From: Acorus gramineus
Lineage: Eukaryota > Streptophyta > Magnoliopsida > Acorales > Acoraceae
Direction of reading: 5' to 3'
Assembly (NCBI GenBank): GCA_030737835.1
Contig: JAUJYN010000075.1
Coordinates: 44,320 to 108,319, forward strand
Length of the DNA stretch: 64,000 nucleotides
Shown: piece after piece, positions 23,561 to 33,684 of the stretch
Layout: each line of letters begins with the position of its first letter
Position numbering within the stretch: position 1 is the stretch's first letter
Notes under the pieces: model-generated
The model's database searches: none
What the model was told of the DNA's origin: nothing
Seen by the model: only the letters and a program-made list of their open reading frames with translations
Translations under genes and position numbers: made by a program

Positions 23561-25598
23561 TTCGCTTTCTCTTTTGCTCTCTCGCTTTCGCTTTCTCTGC
23601 AACTGTAAAATTTCGTGGGTTGGTGATTTTTTGTGCTTTATATTTGAATAGCTCTGTGACCAGATGATATTCAACCAACACATCCTGGAGGATCATGACT
23701 TGAAGGATCATGCTTTATATTTTGAATGCTATCTATTTTGGATGTAGACATGGTTTGATATTTATGTTATATATTATAACCCCATTTTGGATGTAGACAT
23801 GACTTGATGTTTATATTATACTCAAGATAGTGAGTTGTTGTTTGGCATTTTCAAATTCTCATAAATGAGAGAAAATTGATCTTTGTTGTTTTACAGGCTT
23901 AGCAAAATATTTATTTTTATTTTTGATCTTATGAGATCTACTGCATGTCTTTCTAAAATCTCAAATAAAAATAAAAAAAAATAAAAACATTATTTGCGAC
24001 GGTTTAGGCCTCTGTCGCAAAAGTCAAAAAATAAAATAAAAATGTTTTTTGCGACAGCTAGTTTATCCGTCGCAAAACATATAGTTTACACTACTATAGT
24101 AAAAAGGAAGTATTTGCGACGGATTATTTGCGACGGTAGCAAAACCGCTATAAAAGATATTTGCGACGGCTAAAAACCGCTGCTATTCTTTTGCGACGCC
24201 GTTTGGTACGACGGAACCCAAACCGTCGCAGAACCGTCGCAAAAGGGTATTTGCGACGGTTATATAGGCTATTTGCGACGGTTTCAAACCGTCGCAAAAA
24301 ATGCTTTTTCTTGTAGTGGCAGTTGCCAGCGTTCAAAGGCCTGTCGTCGTCTTCTAATGGGCATGAACAAATGAGGGATTCTGAAGAGACTGTGGGGGCT
24401 AGGGTATTTCTAAGAGAGAAAGTCGAGAGGATGAGATGGATTTGGAATCTAACAGAAGGAGACGGAGCAAATGATAGAGGTTTTCTATTAAGTAAGATCA
24501 TGTGTCTCTACTTCTTCTCACGTCCAATACAACCACGCATCACTTTCTCATTTGCAAGTTAACAGAGAACCTCTGTTATAGCAAAACAGAGGTTCCGAAC
24601 CCTGGTTTTAGGGGTTTGATGATGTAACTTAATTTTTTTCTTATAATGACAACTTGTTCAACAAACGTTTAGAAATAAATCATTCAATTTTATCCATTCA
24701 AAACTATAACCATATATAATTATAAAAAAAAACACCTAACAAAAAATATTGAAGGAGATTAAAATATTAATTAAATGCAAGGGCAAAAAATTAACCATAC
24801 TGAATCTCCTCTTAGTAGAATGGGAGAAGTATCCCTCCTTAGTAATAAGAGTTGGGTTCGAGTCTTGTCACCTGCTCATAGGGGAAGATTTGATAAACAA
24901 AAAAAAAAACAACTAAAGGGTTAGGTTTTTTTTGTATATATACCTCTGGTAGAATCCGTTTTTGTGGAATTACCCTTATTGCAATCCTGATTACAAAAAT
25001 ACCCTCACTACGTCCAGAACTCATGCATCCGCGCCCCTCCGTCAGTCACCGTAAGCAACACATAGTAAACCATGGTTACATTATTAACCAGACAACAAAT
25101 ATTACATTTTTACCTCTAAAACAATAAGAACTCTCAAAAGATTCATCATTTTGAAACTTTCAAAAAAAAAATTTAGGAAGATGAATAATAACTCACCCCA
25201 AATGTAGACATTTGTAAAATTATTTTTCATTAAGAAAGAAACAAGTAAATGAAATCGGAGGGTTTAACCGATTTCTATCAAAAAAGAGAAAGAGGGAAAA
25301 AAGGGAACAAAAAGGGGAAGAGAGGAAGTTTTGAAGGTTGAAAAATGGAGAAAAAATAAAAAATGGAGCAAAGGAGAAGAAGAAAACGTAAAATAGTAAC
25401 AAAAAAGAGAAGAGGAGTTGTGAAGGTTAAAAAATGGAGAAGAAATACAAAAATGGAGCAAAGAAGAAGAAGAAAAGGACTCCGGCCATAAAAAAAAAAA
25501 GGATCTACAGGGGTATTTTTGACCTTTTCCAACACTTAACGGCGATCAACGGACAATTTTTACCTAGATCTCACGGTCACGAACCACAGGGGCATGGG

Positions 25599-28500
25599 TA
25601 GAGGTGTCAAACGGACAGACCGGCCCGGCCCGGCCGTGAAGGGCCCGTGCCGGCACGGCAAGGCACGGCACGGGCCGTGCCGTGGGCCGGCCCGTTTGGG
25701 TGGCGACGCGGGCTGGGCCTGACCCTCGGCCCGCGTGCCGTTTCTGGCACAGCTCGTTAGGCCCGCGGCACGGTTTGTGCCGCGGGCCCCACCTCCACCA
25801 ACGGCTAGTCCAACTAGCCGTTGGCGGGCCAACGGGCCGTGCCGGCCCGTTGGCCCGCCCGAACTCAAAAATCCTCTTTGTGGACTAAATTAGCCCACTT
25901 CCATCCAAAAAAGCAACTATATTCAAGGGTATATGGGGTAATTTTCACCCAAACTTTACCTATAAATATCCCACCCCATCCACCAATTTCTTCATCAATT
26001 CAATCACAAATCTCTCTACTCCTCCACTACTACACTCTCTTCTTCCTCTAAAATTTTCTAGTTTTGTGTTGGAATTCCAAGTGTTCTAGTGTTCAAGTGC
26101 TCTCTTTCTTTCCAAGTGAAAACTTCAATCAAATTGAAGTGGTGGTGGAAGCTCTCTCTGTCTCCAATCTCCATTTCTTCAAGGCTCTTTCCAAGGGAAG
26201 TTCTCTCCAAAAGGTGGGAAGGTTCAAGGCTCCAACTCTCCAAGCCTAAGGAGATTAGGGGAAGCTCTCTCTCTCTCTCTTTAGTCTCTAATCTCTACTA
26301 GTCTCACACTCTTCATCTCTAGTCTCTACTCTCTACACATTTGAAATTTCAAGTTTTACAAAGTGTATTTCAAGTTTTAAATTCAAATTAATTCCATATT
26401 TCAAAACCAAAGTGTATTTTAATTTTAAATTTCAAATTTTTAATATTTTAAATTTTAACTATTCAAATAGAAGAATTTTAAATTCAAATTTTAAATTTTA
26501 AATTCAAATTTCAAATTCTAATTTTAAATTCAAATTTCAAATTTTTACTTTTTAAATTTCAAATGGCCAACCCAAACATAGAATATTCACACACTGATGA
26601 TGAATTTGACAATATAGATAGCCTACCACATGATTTACCCCAAGACCAATCCCAAACCCCCCATGAATCAGTTGGAGGTGATGTTGGTGCATCATCTAGT
26701 CACCCCCCAACTGGAAAACAAAAAAAACCCTCTAAAAGAAGTAGGAAGTCTGAAGTTTGGGAGCACTACGAATATTAAATACCAAGGTAGAATGGAAGAT
26801 AGAGCTGTTTGTAAATATTGTAACAAAAATTTTAGTTGTGCAAGCGCGGGTGGTACCGGACATCTCAAGAGACATGCTGAATCATGTCTGAAAAGGCATC
26901 AACAACAACTGAATCCCGGTACGCAGTCTCAGATTGGGAGTTTCGGTCAAACAGGTAGTACTGAAGGTACAATGTCTACATTCTCTTATAATCAATCTAG
27001 TATGAGAGAAGGTTTATCTGTATATATAGCATCTGATGAACAACCATTTACATTTGCTGAAAGTAGAAGATTTGAACGTTTTCAAAAAAGGTACGTTAAT
27101 CCACAATATAGAGCTGTTTCTAGAAATACTATTAGATCAGATATAATTAGAGTTTACAATGAAATGAAAAATCATTTAATTCAATCATTCATGAACATTC
27201 AAAAAATTTCATGCACATCTGATTTATGGTCCGGTAAGAATGATTTAGCCTATATTTGTGTTACTTCACATTATATTGATTCTCATTGGATGTTAAATAA
27301 AAGAATGTTAGCTTTTCGTCCACTTACATTTCCACACACCGGCACAGTAATTTATCAAGCAATAATGGATATTTTTAGAGAATATAATATAACTGAAAAA
27401 ATTTTATCCATAACTTTTGATAATGCTAGTAATAATGTTAGTGCTATTTTAAAATTTAAATCTTCTTTGGGTTTACCTTATGATTTTGAATTTTATGATT
27501 GTAAATGTGTATGTCATATTATTAATTTAATTGTGCAAGATGGATTAACTCATATTGAAGAATCATTAGTAAATATTAGATTAGCATTAAAATTTATTAC
27601 TTGTACACCTTCTAGAGTACAAGCATTTGGTGATTTTTGTGCGACACGCAATATTCCCCCTAGAAAATTTCCTCTTGATATGCATGTTCGTTGGAATTCT
27701 ACATATATAATGTTGCAAAGTTGTGAGGGTTATGAAAATTGATTATTGAATTTAATGAAATGTTTAACAATCGTGTTGATATTTCTCCTATTGATTGGCA
27801 AATTTCAAAAGTTTTTGTGCAATTTTTAAGTATTTTTTATGATGCTTCTATTGCTTGTTCAGGTGTTTATTATCCTACATCAAATCTTATACTTAGACAA
27901 TTATTTAATATTTCTTGTGCATTTAAAGAATATAGAGATTATAGTATACTTCAACAATCTATTATCTTGATGGAACAAAAATTTAAAAAATATTTTGAAG
28001 ATATTCCTATGCTTTTTTGTTTAGCTGCTGTAATGGATATTACTATTAAATTAGATACTGTTAAAACTATAATTTCAAGAATAAGTGATAATGTTAGATT
28101 TCCAATGGTTATAAGTGGTGAAGATGTAGAATTTGCTTTAACTGAAATGTATAAAAAATATGAAAATAAATATGCAAATAGAACTAGAGCATCATCCTCC
28201 ACTTCATCTATTAGTTTATTAGGCAAAGGTAAGAAAAAAGATTATTTCTTTGATTTTGTTTCACAAAGTTCACACACTTCACATGATTCTAGTAGTGGTA
28301 GTTCTCATCTTAATGAACTGTTTAAATATTTAGAAAATGATTGGAAGTCTCTTTTAACTGAAAAGGAGATGGAAAATTTTGATCTCTTGCAATGGTGGAA
28401 AGCACATGAAGTGACATTTCCTGTGCTTTCTATAATGGCAAGAGATTTACTAACTCCTCCAGTGTCTACAGTGGCTTCAGAATCTTCTTTTAGTACAAGT

Positions 28501-29263
28501 GGGAGAATATTATCTGAGAGGAGGACCAGGTTGGCAGCAAGTTCACTGGAAGCTCTTATTTGTCTGAAGGATTGGAGTGATGCTGATGAAGAGATCAAGA
28601 ATTTGTAGATAGTCTTGAGGTGGATTTTACAAAATTCAACATAGATGATGATCAATGAAGATTTCACATATAAATCTTCTCATTGTTGTATTTTTTTAAT
28701 TTTTTGAAAGGTGAGTTGCAAGTGATTGATAGTTTTAATAGGTGCCAACCTAGTTGGGATGTATTAAAAACTATAGTGATGCAATTATTACTCACTTTTT
28801 ATGTTATATTAATTTTTTGTATTTGTCAATGTATTTTTTAAGAATTGTATAATTTATTTTTATTCATCAATGTACTATTTGTGTATTTTTTATTCATTTT
28901 ATCATTTATTTAATTATTGTTCATGTACTCAAGAAATTCAATATTCAATAAAATAAATATTTGTATTCTTAATTCTTTTTAGTTTTCAATTTTTATGAAT
29001 GACTTATGTATATTTTTTTTATTTTTTAATTTAAAGGAACTAGTAAATTAAACATGGAATTAAATATTAAACTTCAAAAATTTTAAAAAAATGGACATTT
29101 TAATGGGCCGGCCCGTTGGCCCGTCAATGGCCCGGCCTGTTTGACCCGTCACGGTACGGTCACATGAAACGGGCAGGCCTCACATGAAACGGGCCGGCCC
29201 GGCCCGTTAGCCTAGTTGTCTAGCGGGCCGGGCCGGCACGGCACGGCCCGTTTTACACCTCTA
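25599..29263 (+). mobile_element. hAT transposon (Ac / RICESLEEPER type), 3,665 bp
   Basis: The ends TAGAGGTGTCAAACGG and, in reverse, TAGAGGTGTAAAACGG are inverted repeats with one difference. Flanks GGCATGGG (25,591-25,598) and GGCACGGG (29,264-29,271) are the 8-bp target duplication. The paired copy of the surrounding repeat at about 30,630-30,645 holds a single GGCACGGG, the empty site. Both subterminal regions (25,615-25,860 and 29,105-29,250) are very GC-rich with many GGCCCGGCC and GCACGGC motifs, in sharp contrast to the AT-rich core. The transposase gene inside is broken. Confidence 0.92.
26563..28608 (+). pseudogene. hAT transposase, BED zinc-finger RICESLEEPER-like, frame-broken
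   Basis: Three consecutive open pieces are in family order. At 26,563-26,778 is an acidic N-terminus ending in a Lys/Arg-rich segment and SEVWEHYE, the start of a BED finger. From about 26,780 to 27,742 comes the rest of the finger (CKYCNKNFS and HLKRHAESC), then TSDLWSGKND, the catalytic TFDNASNN and RWNSTY. At 27,739-28,608 is the C-terminal part, ending in the hAT dimerisation domain (LQWWKAHEVTFPVLSIMARD, then SESSFSTSGRILSERRTRL). Two frame changes, near 26,775 and near 27,740, separate the pieces; each piece alone is uninterrupted, so decay is mild. The full length of about 680 residues is normal for the family. Confidence 0.88.
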
Positions 29264-29664
29264 GGCACGGGTGTACGATTGCTGGACGTGATGGGTGCAA
29301 TCAGGAACGCAGCAGCGGTAATCCCATATAAACATATTCCAACAAGAGTATATATGCAAAAAAAAAAAAACCCTAAAATAAACATGATCAAAATATTATA
29401 TATGTATTACTAAATATCTAACCCCAAAATTTAACAAACAATAAATATTAAATGTTAACCCACTCAACTATTTTAAATCCATCATTTTTTATAGGTAATC
29501 CATCCAAATTTTGTTTTTTTACTAAACTAAATCATGAACTTGATTTGGCTCTATTATAGCAAAACAGAGGTTCCAAACCCGGGTTTTAGGGGTTTGATGA
29601 TGTAACTTAATTTTTTTCATTATAATGACAACTTGTTCAACAAACGTTTAGAAATAAATCATTC

Positions 29665-29848
29665 TGTTGTAAATACATGCATATGAAGTGTTGTAAATAC
29701 ATGCATATGAATGTGCATGTAATTCTAGATGCATGTAATTGTGGGCTTGTAAAATATGAAAGGCATGGAAATGAAATAAGAATCTCTTGAAGAATAGTTC
29801 TCTATAATCTTTTGTGTTTTCTCTTTCTCTTTTGTTATTTTTACAATA
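29665..29848. mobile_element. Candidate solo LTR, about 184 bp
   Basis: It is absent from copy 1 of the tandem duplication, where AAATCATT runs straight into CAATTTTATCC. The flanks CATTC on both sides (29,660-29,664 and 29,849-29,853) form a 5-bp target duplication. It begins TGTTGTAAATA and ends TTTTACAATA, an imperfect inverted end pair. The first 24 bp are tandemly doubled. Size, target length and TG start suggest a solo LTR of a small, copia-like element. It is younger than the tandem duplication. Confidence 0.5.
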
Positions 29849-30111
29849 CATTCAATTTTATCCATTCAAAACTATAACCATATATAATTATAAAAAAAAA
29901 CACCTAACAAAAAATATTGAAGGAGATTAAAATATTAATTAAATGCAAGGGAAAAAAATTAACCATACTGAATCTCCTCTTAGTAAAATGGGAGAAGTAT
30001 CCCTCTTTAGTAATGAGACTTGGGTTGGAGTCTTGCGACCTGCTCATACGGGAAGATTTGACAAACAAAAAAAAAACTAAAAAATTAAAATAAAATAAAT
30101 AAAATAAAGGG

Positions 30112-30735
30112 TTTTTTTTGTATATATACCTCTGGTAGAATCCGTTTTTGTGGAATTACCCTTATTGCAATCCTGATTACAAAAATACCCTCACTACGTC
30201 CAGAACTCATGCATCCGCGCCCCTCCGTCAGTCACCGTAAGCAACACATAGTAAACCATGGTTACATTATTAACCAGACAACAAATATTACATTTTTACC
30301 TCTAAAACAATAAGAACTCTCAAAAGATTCATCATTTTGAAACTTTCAAAAAAAAAATTTAGGAAGATGAATAATAACTCACCCCAAATGTGGACATTTG
30401 TAAAATTAATTTTCATTAAGAAACAAACAAGTAAATAAAATCGGAGGGTTTGGCCGATTTCTATCAAAAAAGAGAAAGAGGGAAAAAAAGGAAACAAAAA
30501 GGGGAAGAGAGGAAGTTTTGAAGGTTGAAAAATGGAGAAAAAATAAAAAATGGAGCAAAGGAGAAGAACTCCAACACTTAACGGCAATCAACGGACAATT
30601 TTTACCCAGATCTCACGGTCACTAACCATAGGGGCACGGGTGTACGATTTCTAAACGTGATGGGTGCAATCAGGAATGCAGCAGGGCTAATCCCATAAAA
30701 ACATATTCCAACAAGAGTATATATGTAAAAAAAAC
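30112..30735. mobile_element. Foldback-type element, copy in duplication copy 2
   Basis: The left arm 30,112-30,240 and right arm 30,600-30,735 are the same inverted pair as in copy 1, uninterrupted here. The GC-richer phrase CCACCxCTxCGTCAGTCACC-like in the left arm pairs with CTCACGGTCACTAACC in the right. It includes the hAT empty site. Confidence 0.5.
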
Positions 30736-31250
30736 CCTAAAATAAACATGATCAAAATATTATATATGTATTACTAAATATCAACCCCAAAATTTAACAA
30801 ACAATAAATATTAAATGTTAACCCACTCAACTATTTTAAATCCATCATTTTTTATAGGTAATCCATCCAAATTTTGTTTTTTTACTAAATTAAATCATGA
30901 ACTTGATTTGGCTTTAATAATATATGGATGGGGCCACGGGGGATGCCGCGGCAGCTGCCCCCCAATTCTCTCCATGTGGTCCTATGCATGCAAATAAGAC
31001 TATTATATTTCAAGTGAATAATGAGATAAAAAATATTAATATAATCCATACTTTAATTTGAATTTTTTTTATTTAATAGGTATAAAACACATGTTGTTCT
31101 TTCTTTTCTTCCTTTTTTTTTTTTTTTAACTTTTATTGTTTAAAATAATGTAGTATTTTTTTAATATAAAAAATTGGGAGACATGAGAAAGCTTAACAAA
31201 AGAGAAAATAAATAAATAAGTGAAGCTAGCACATCATCAACAGACAACAG

Positions 31251-32030
31251 GTGACTAAACCAGGAATGATTACCTGTTTAGAAGAATTCATCCTCTATCA
31301 TCAGGTGTGGCTCGAAAGGCCCTCGCGAAGGCCTTGGAATGTTGCCGTTTACAACCTTCCACAACGGATAATCTCCCTCATTCCATTTCTCTTCAATCAC
31401 AGTCCTTCACTCTGTCGGTCATCATCAGCAACAACCTCTATTGTCTATATTTTAACTGATGGCAGTGTGGACATTGCTTCTCGTGCTGCTGGCGCAGCCT
31501 ATATTATTGTTCGAGATCTCCCTTTTCAGGTACTCAGAGCTGGAGCTCACGCATGGCCTTGGTCTTCACCTCTAGTCATGGAGTCTGAAGCTACTTATCG
31601 CGGGCTTCGATCTGCCCATGATTTGGGGGACACAAGGGTGGTCGTCTGTGCTGATGCACAATTAATCATCAATGCAATTTCTGGCCCAAGCGATGGTCCT
31701 TCACCAATCAAAAATGTTCTGAACCAGATCAGGATGTTGGCCCATATGCTCCACTATATTCGTTTCTTCAAGGTTCCTCGGGCGTTTGTTCGGAGCCCGG
31801 AGGTCCTCGCACGCCGTGCGCGCTTTACACAAAAGGACTGTTTGTCCTATCAGTTGGATAACGATAGCATCAGGTCTTCTATTTCCCCTTATGTTTTTAG
31901 TATACATAATTGTATTAGCCTGGTTCAGGAGGCTGTTAGTCAGTCAGGGTCTGTATGTTTTTGTAGTATGAACTCAACTGCCTCTGTTGCCTCCCTGGAG
32001 GCCTTTTATAACAAAACAAAAAAATAAAAA
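31251..32030 (+). mobile_element. 5'-truncated L1-type LINE with RNase H domain
   Basis: It is flanked by a perfect 12-bp duplication AACAGACAACAG (31,239-31,250 and 32,031-32,042) that extends to about 17 bp with one indel. It ends in an A-rich tail (32,011-32,030). The open frame to 32,027 is the C-terminal end of a plant LINE ORF2. The RNase H fold shows YILTDGSVD (first Asp), MESEATYRGL (Glu) and VVVCADAQLI (second Asp). The last motif, usually ADxLARRA, reads PEVLARRA, so the final Asp is Glu. The open frame suggests a fairly recent insertion. The target was the 3' flank of the MYB pseudogene. Confidence 0.85.
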
Positions 32031-32159
32031 AACAGACAACAGTGACTGAAATTCTTCGAATCAAAGAAGACGCGAGTGCTCCTCAAAAAAGATCATGATC
32101 TTCTACACAAGTAAAAAAAAAAGGTTAAACAAGTAAAAACATGTAAAAATGGACTATAG

Positions 32160-32230
32160 TTTTTTTTTTTTTTTTTATTGTCTAAATGTGTGCTTGATCT
32201 TATGGATTTGATACCTGATAGGACATCCGA
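32160..32230 (-). mobile_element. Short retroposed fragment with poly(A), SINE-like
   Basis: A run of T (32,160-32,176) followed by about 54 bp is bracketed by TAAAAATGGACTATAG (32,144-32,159) and TAAAAATGGACTACAG (32,231-32,246), a 16-bp target duplication with one difference. MYB-B has the site once, in its intron. On the minus strand it is a 3' fragment with a poly(A) tail, as left by LINE-driven retroposition. The family is unknown. Confidence 0.6.
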
Positions 32231-32860
32231 TAAAAATGGACTACAGTAGATGAGGACATGCATGGCTGTTCGTTAACGTGTGAGGAGGGTGTAAAGTGCA
32301 TGTTTTTAAAATTTGTACGGCCTAAACATTAATATTTTATAAGATTTTGTTATTTTTAAGTTCTCCTAAATTATATGATTTAGTAATTTATTCATTACTT
32401 CTTCATATTTTGATTTAAGTCTCTAGATTTAAATGATATGTTCCTTTTTAGTCCCGTCCAATGACTAAAAAGAAAACTAAATAATTTAGAAATAGGTTCC
32501 TTCCAGGGACTAATAAGAAACATATCCTTTAAATCTACGGATTTAAACTGAAATATGAAAACATGAAGGATCGATCACTAAATCATATTAGTTTAAAGGG
32601 ACTAAAAAAAAAAAAAAAAACCTTATTTTTGTCTTCTTGTCAGACGGAAAAAAAAAGACCCTAGAAGAGAATAGAAAATTTTTTGAGGATATACCAGCTT
32701 TTTTGGGGAGGATCTTGTAATTGCCTTCTCCATGGGATTGAATGTACTGAATGAGAATTGCATCTCATTGAAGGATTTATATGCCACCTTAGTTCACTCT
32801 TTATATACAAATTAACCTCCACATCTCTACTGCGTTATCATAATGTATATTGCTATAGAT

Positions 32861-33684
32861 GGGATTGCAAAATTGAATATGTATCAATCTTTTAATCAAT
32901 GATCTTGGTGGTCCATTTATGCAGCGTGAATATATGTTATGTTTGTGTCATTATCATTTTATTACTATGAATTTATTTTTTCATCTATGCATATTATATT
33001 GTTAATATAATTAGTTGGCAGGTTGTCCTTACTTGTTTAACTTTTTTTTACTAAATCCCCCACAACATCACTCCCAGGCATGAGCCACATTGAAAAGGGA
33101 ACAGCTTTTTTAACATGGATGGGACAATGGGGGGAGGAGCTGCCCCACTCTTCCCCATGTCACTCATACTATCTTAACTATGTTTGGCAGTGTTTCGGGA
33201 AACACCGCGTACCTGAAAGTTGTCTTGTGGTGGAGAATTGCTGTTTTGAGGTGTTAAAAACTCACGAAAAAATAACCTTCAAAGGCACACCTTCAGATTG
33301 AAATTCAAATGCCTCTTTTACATTTGGATTGGAAGTTGAGTTCGTTCCACCATGTCTGCCGGCACAAACACGCCCCTAATACACACAAACAAGCCCTTAT
33401 AATAATTTTGGTGAATAATGAGAGAAAAAGAAAATCCATGCATACTGCAATTTGAAATTATTTTATTACATATATAGATATAAAGACATATTGTCTTTTC
33501 TTTTATTCTCATTTTTATTTTTAATTTTAATGTTTAAAATGTAATAATTATATTTTTAAAAAAAATGGGGTACATAAGAAGCATAACAAAAAAGAAAATC
33601 ATATAAATTACACTTCATGCGTTCACAGAAAAAAAAAAAAATTCACTGAAGCACTTCATCAACAGGTGACTGATTTTCTTCTAA
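32861..33684. other. 3' flank of MYB-B, no gene seen
   Basis: Part of it (33,110-33,690) is related to 30,920-31,250, the corresponding flank of the pseudogene. Near 33,180-33,390, TGTTTGGCAGTGTTTCGGGAA and an ACACGCCCCTAA end hint at an old MITE, but no target duplication was found. Confidence 0.5.

Larger units (their letters stand above)
19850..24318. mobile_element. CACTA element carrying captured PRAF exons
   Basis: It begins CACTACAAGAAAAA and ends with the exact inverse TTTTTCTTGTAGTG. Flanks GCA on both sides (19,847-19,849 and 24,319-24,321) are the 3-bp target duplication of CACTA/En-Spm elements. The subterminal regions (19,870-20,070 and 23,990-24,300) are packed with TTTGCGACGG and its inverse, the usual transposase-binding array of this superfamily. 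No TNPA- or TNPD-like coding region is seen in the 4.47 kb, so it is non-autonomous. Interior: gene-leader-like sequence (20,160-20,400), PH-domain exons and a duplicated pyrimidine-rich block (21,787-21,825 and 23,572-23,610). Confidence 0.85.
16997..24603. mobile_element. FAR1-type Mutator-like element, split by a CACTA element
   Basis: Inverted ends of about 50 bp: left CGGAACCTCTGTTTTGCTAT with TAGAGGTTCTCTGTT following, and the same sequence in reverse at 24,560-24,596. Flanks GGTTTTAGGGG (16,986-16,996 and 24,604-24,614) are an 11-bp target duplication, within the Mutator range. Without the CACTA insertion the element is about 3.1 kb. It carries a decayed FAR1-like transposase on the minus strand and a captured host exon near its left end. 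The TIR itself contains a palindrome (AACCTCTG and CAGAGGTT). Confidence 0.75.
24926..29375. mobile_element. Foldback-type element inside duplication copy 1, split by the hAT element
   Basis: The left arm (24,926-25,050) and right arm (25,560-25,598 plus 29,264-29,375) are imperfect inverted repeats of about 120 bp. The left arm TTTTGTATATATACCTCTGG matches the right arm CCAACAAGAGTATATATGCA in reverse, and GCAATCCTGATTAC matches the inverse of a TGCAATCAGGA block. A paired copy is at 30,112-30,735. Superfamily not settled; Mutator-like is possible. Confidence 0.5.
24573..29551. repeat. Tandem segmental duplication, copy 1 (interrupted by the hAT element)
   Basis: The sequence from TTATAGCAAAACAGAGGTTC (the tail of the MULE) to CTTGATTTGGCT recurs at 29,552-30,912 with few differences. 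Without the 3,665-bp hAT insertion and one 8-bp target copy the unit is about 1.3 kb. Because the unit starts inside the MULE end, the duplication came after the MULE inserted. Copy 1 has an internal duplication of a GGTTxAAAAAATGGAGAA block (25,330-25,470) that copy 2 lacks. Confidence 0.85.
29552..30912. repeat. Tandem segmental duplication, copy 2
   Basis: Partner of copy 1, beginning in the MULE tail sequence (TAGCAAAACAGAGGTTCC) and ending at CTTGATTTGGCT. It carries the pre-insertion site of the hAT element and has its own insertion at 29,665-29,848. Confidence 0.85.
31020..32860 (-). pseudogene. R2R3-MYB pseudogene beside MYB-B
   Basis: The segment aligns with MYB-B and its flanks (33,413-34,870). 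The coding end survives at 32,052-32,080, reading EEHSRLL and a TGA stop. The sequence then jumps to part of the intron (32,130-32,290, matching 34,387-34,470) and to the distal 72 bp of exon 1 (32,766-32,695), which still reads [20 protein letters not shown]. The conserved Trp37 has become Tyr. The start codon, the rest of exon 1 and nearly all of exon 2 are missing. Promoter-like sequence (GCCACCTTAGTTCACTC) remains at 32,783. It is interrupted by a LINE and a small retroposed fragment. Clearly non-functional. Confidence 0.8.

Noticed and set aside
23415-23711. Antisense ORFs over the captured PH exon
   Set aside because: The sense strand has the recognised exon with splice sites, so the antisense frames are shadows.
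25220-25535. Phe/Leu/Ser-rich ORFs on the minus strand, also at 30,288-30,591
   Set aside because: They are frames of an AAAAxGGAGAA-type purine-rich repeat in the tandem duplication. No domain is present.
25560-25888. Overlapping Gly/Arg/Pro-rich ORFs on both strands
   Set aside because: They are readings of the GC-rich subterminal repeats of the hAT element.
26058-26301. Small ORFs upstream of the hAT transposase
   Set aside because: The region is leader-like with CT-rich runs. Frames overlap on both strands and show no family motif.
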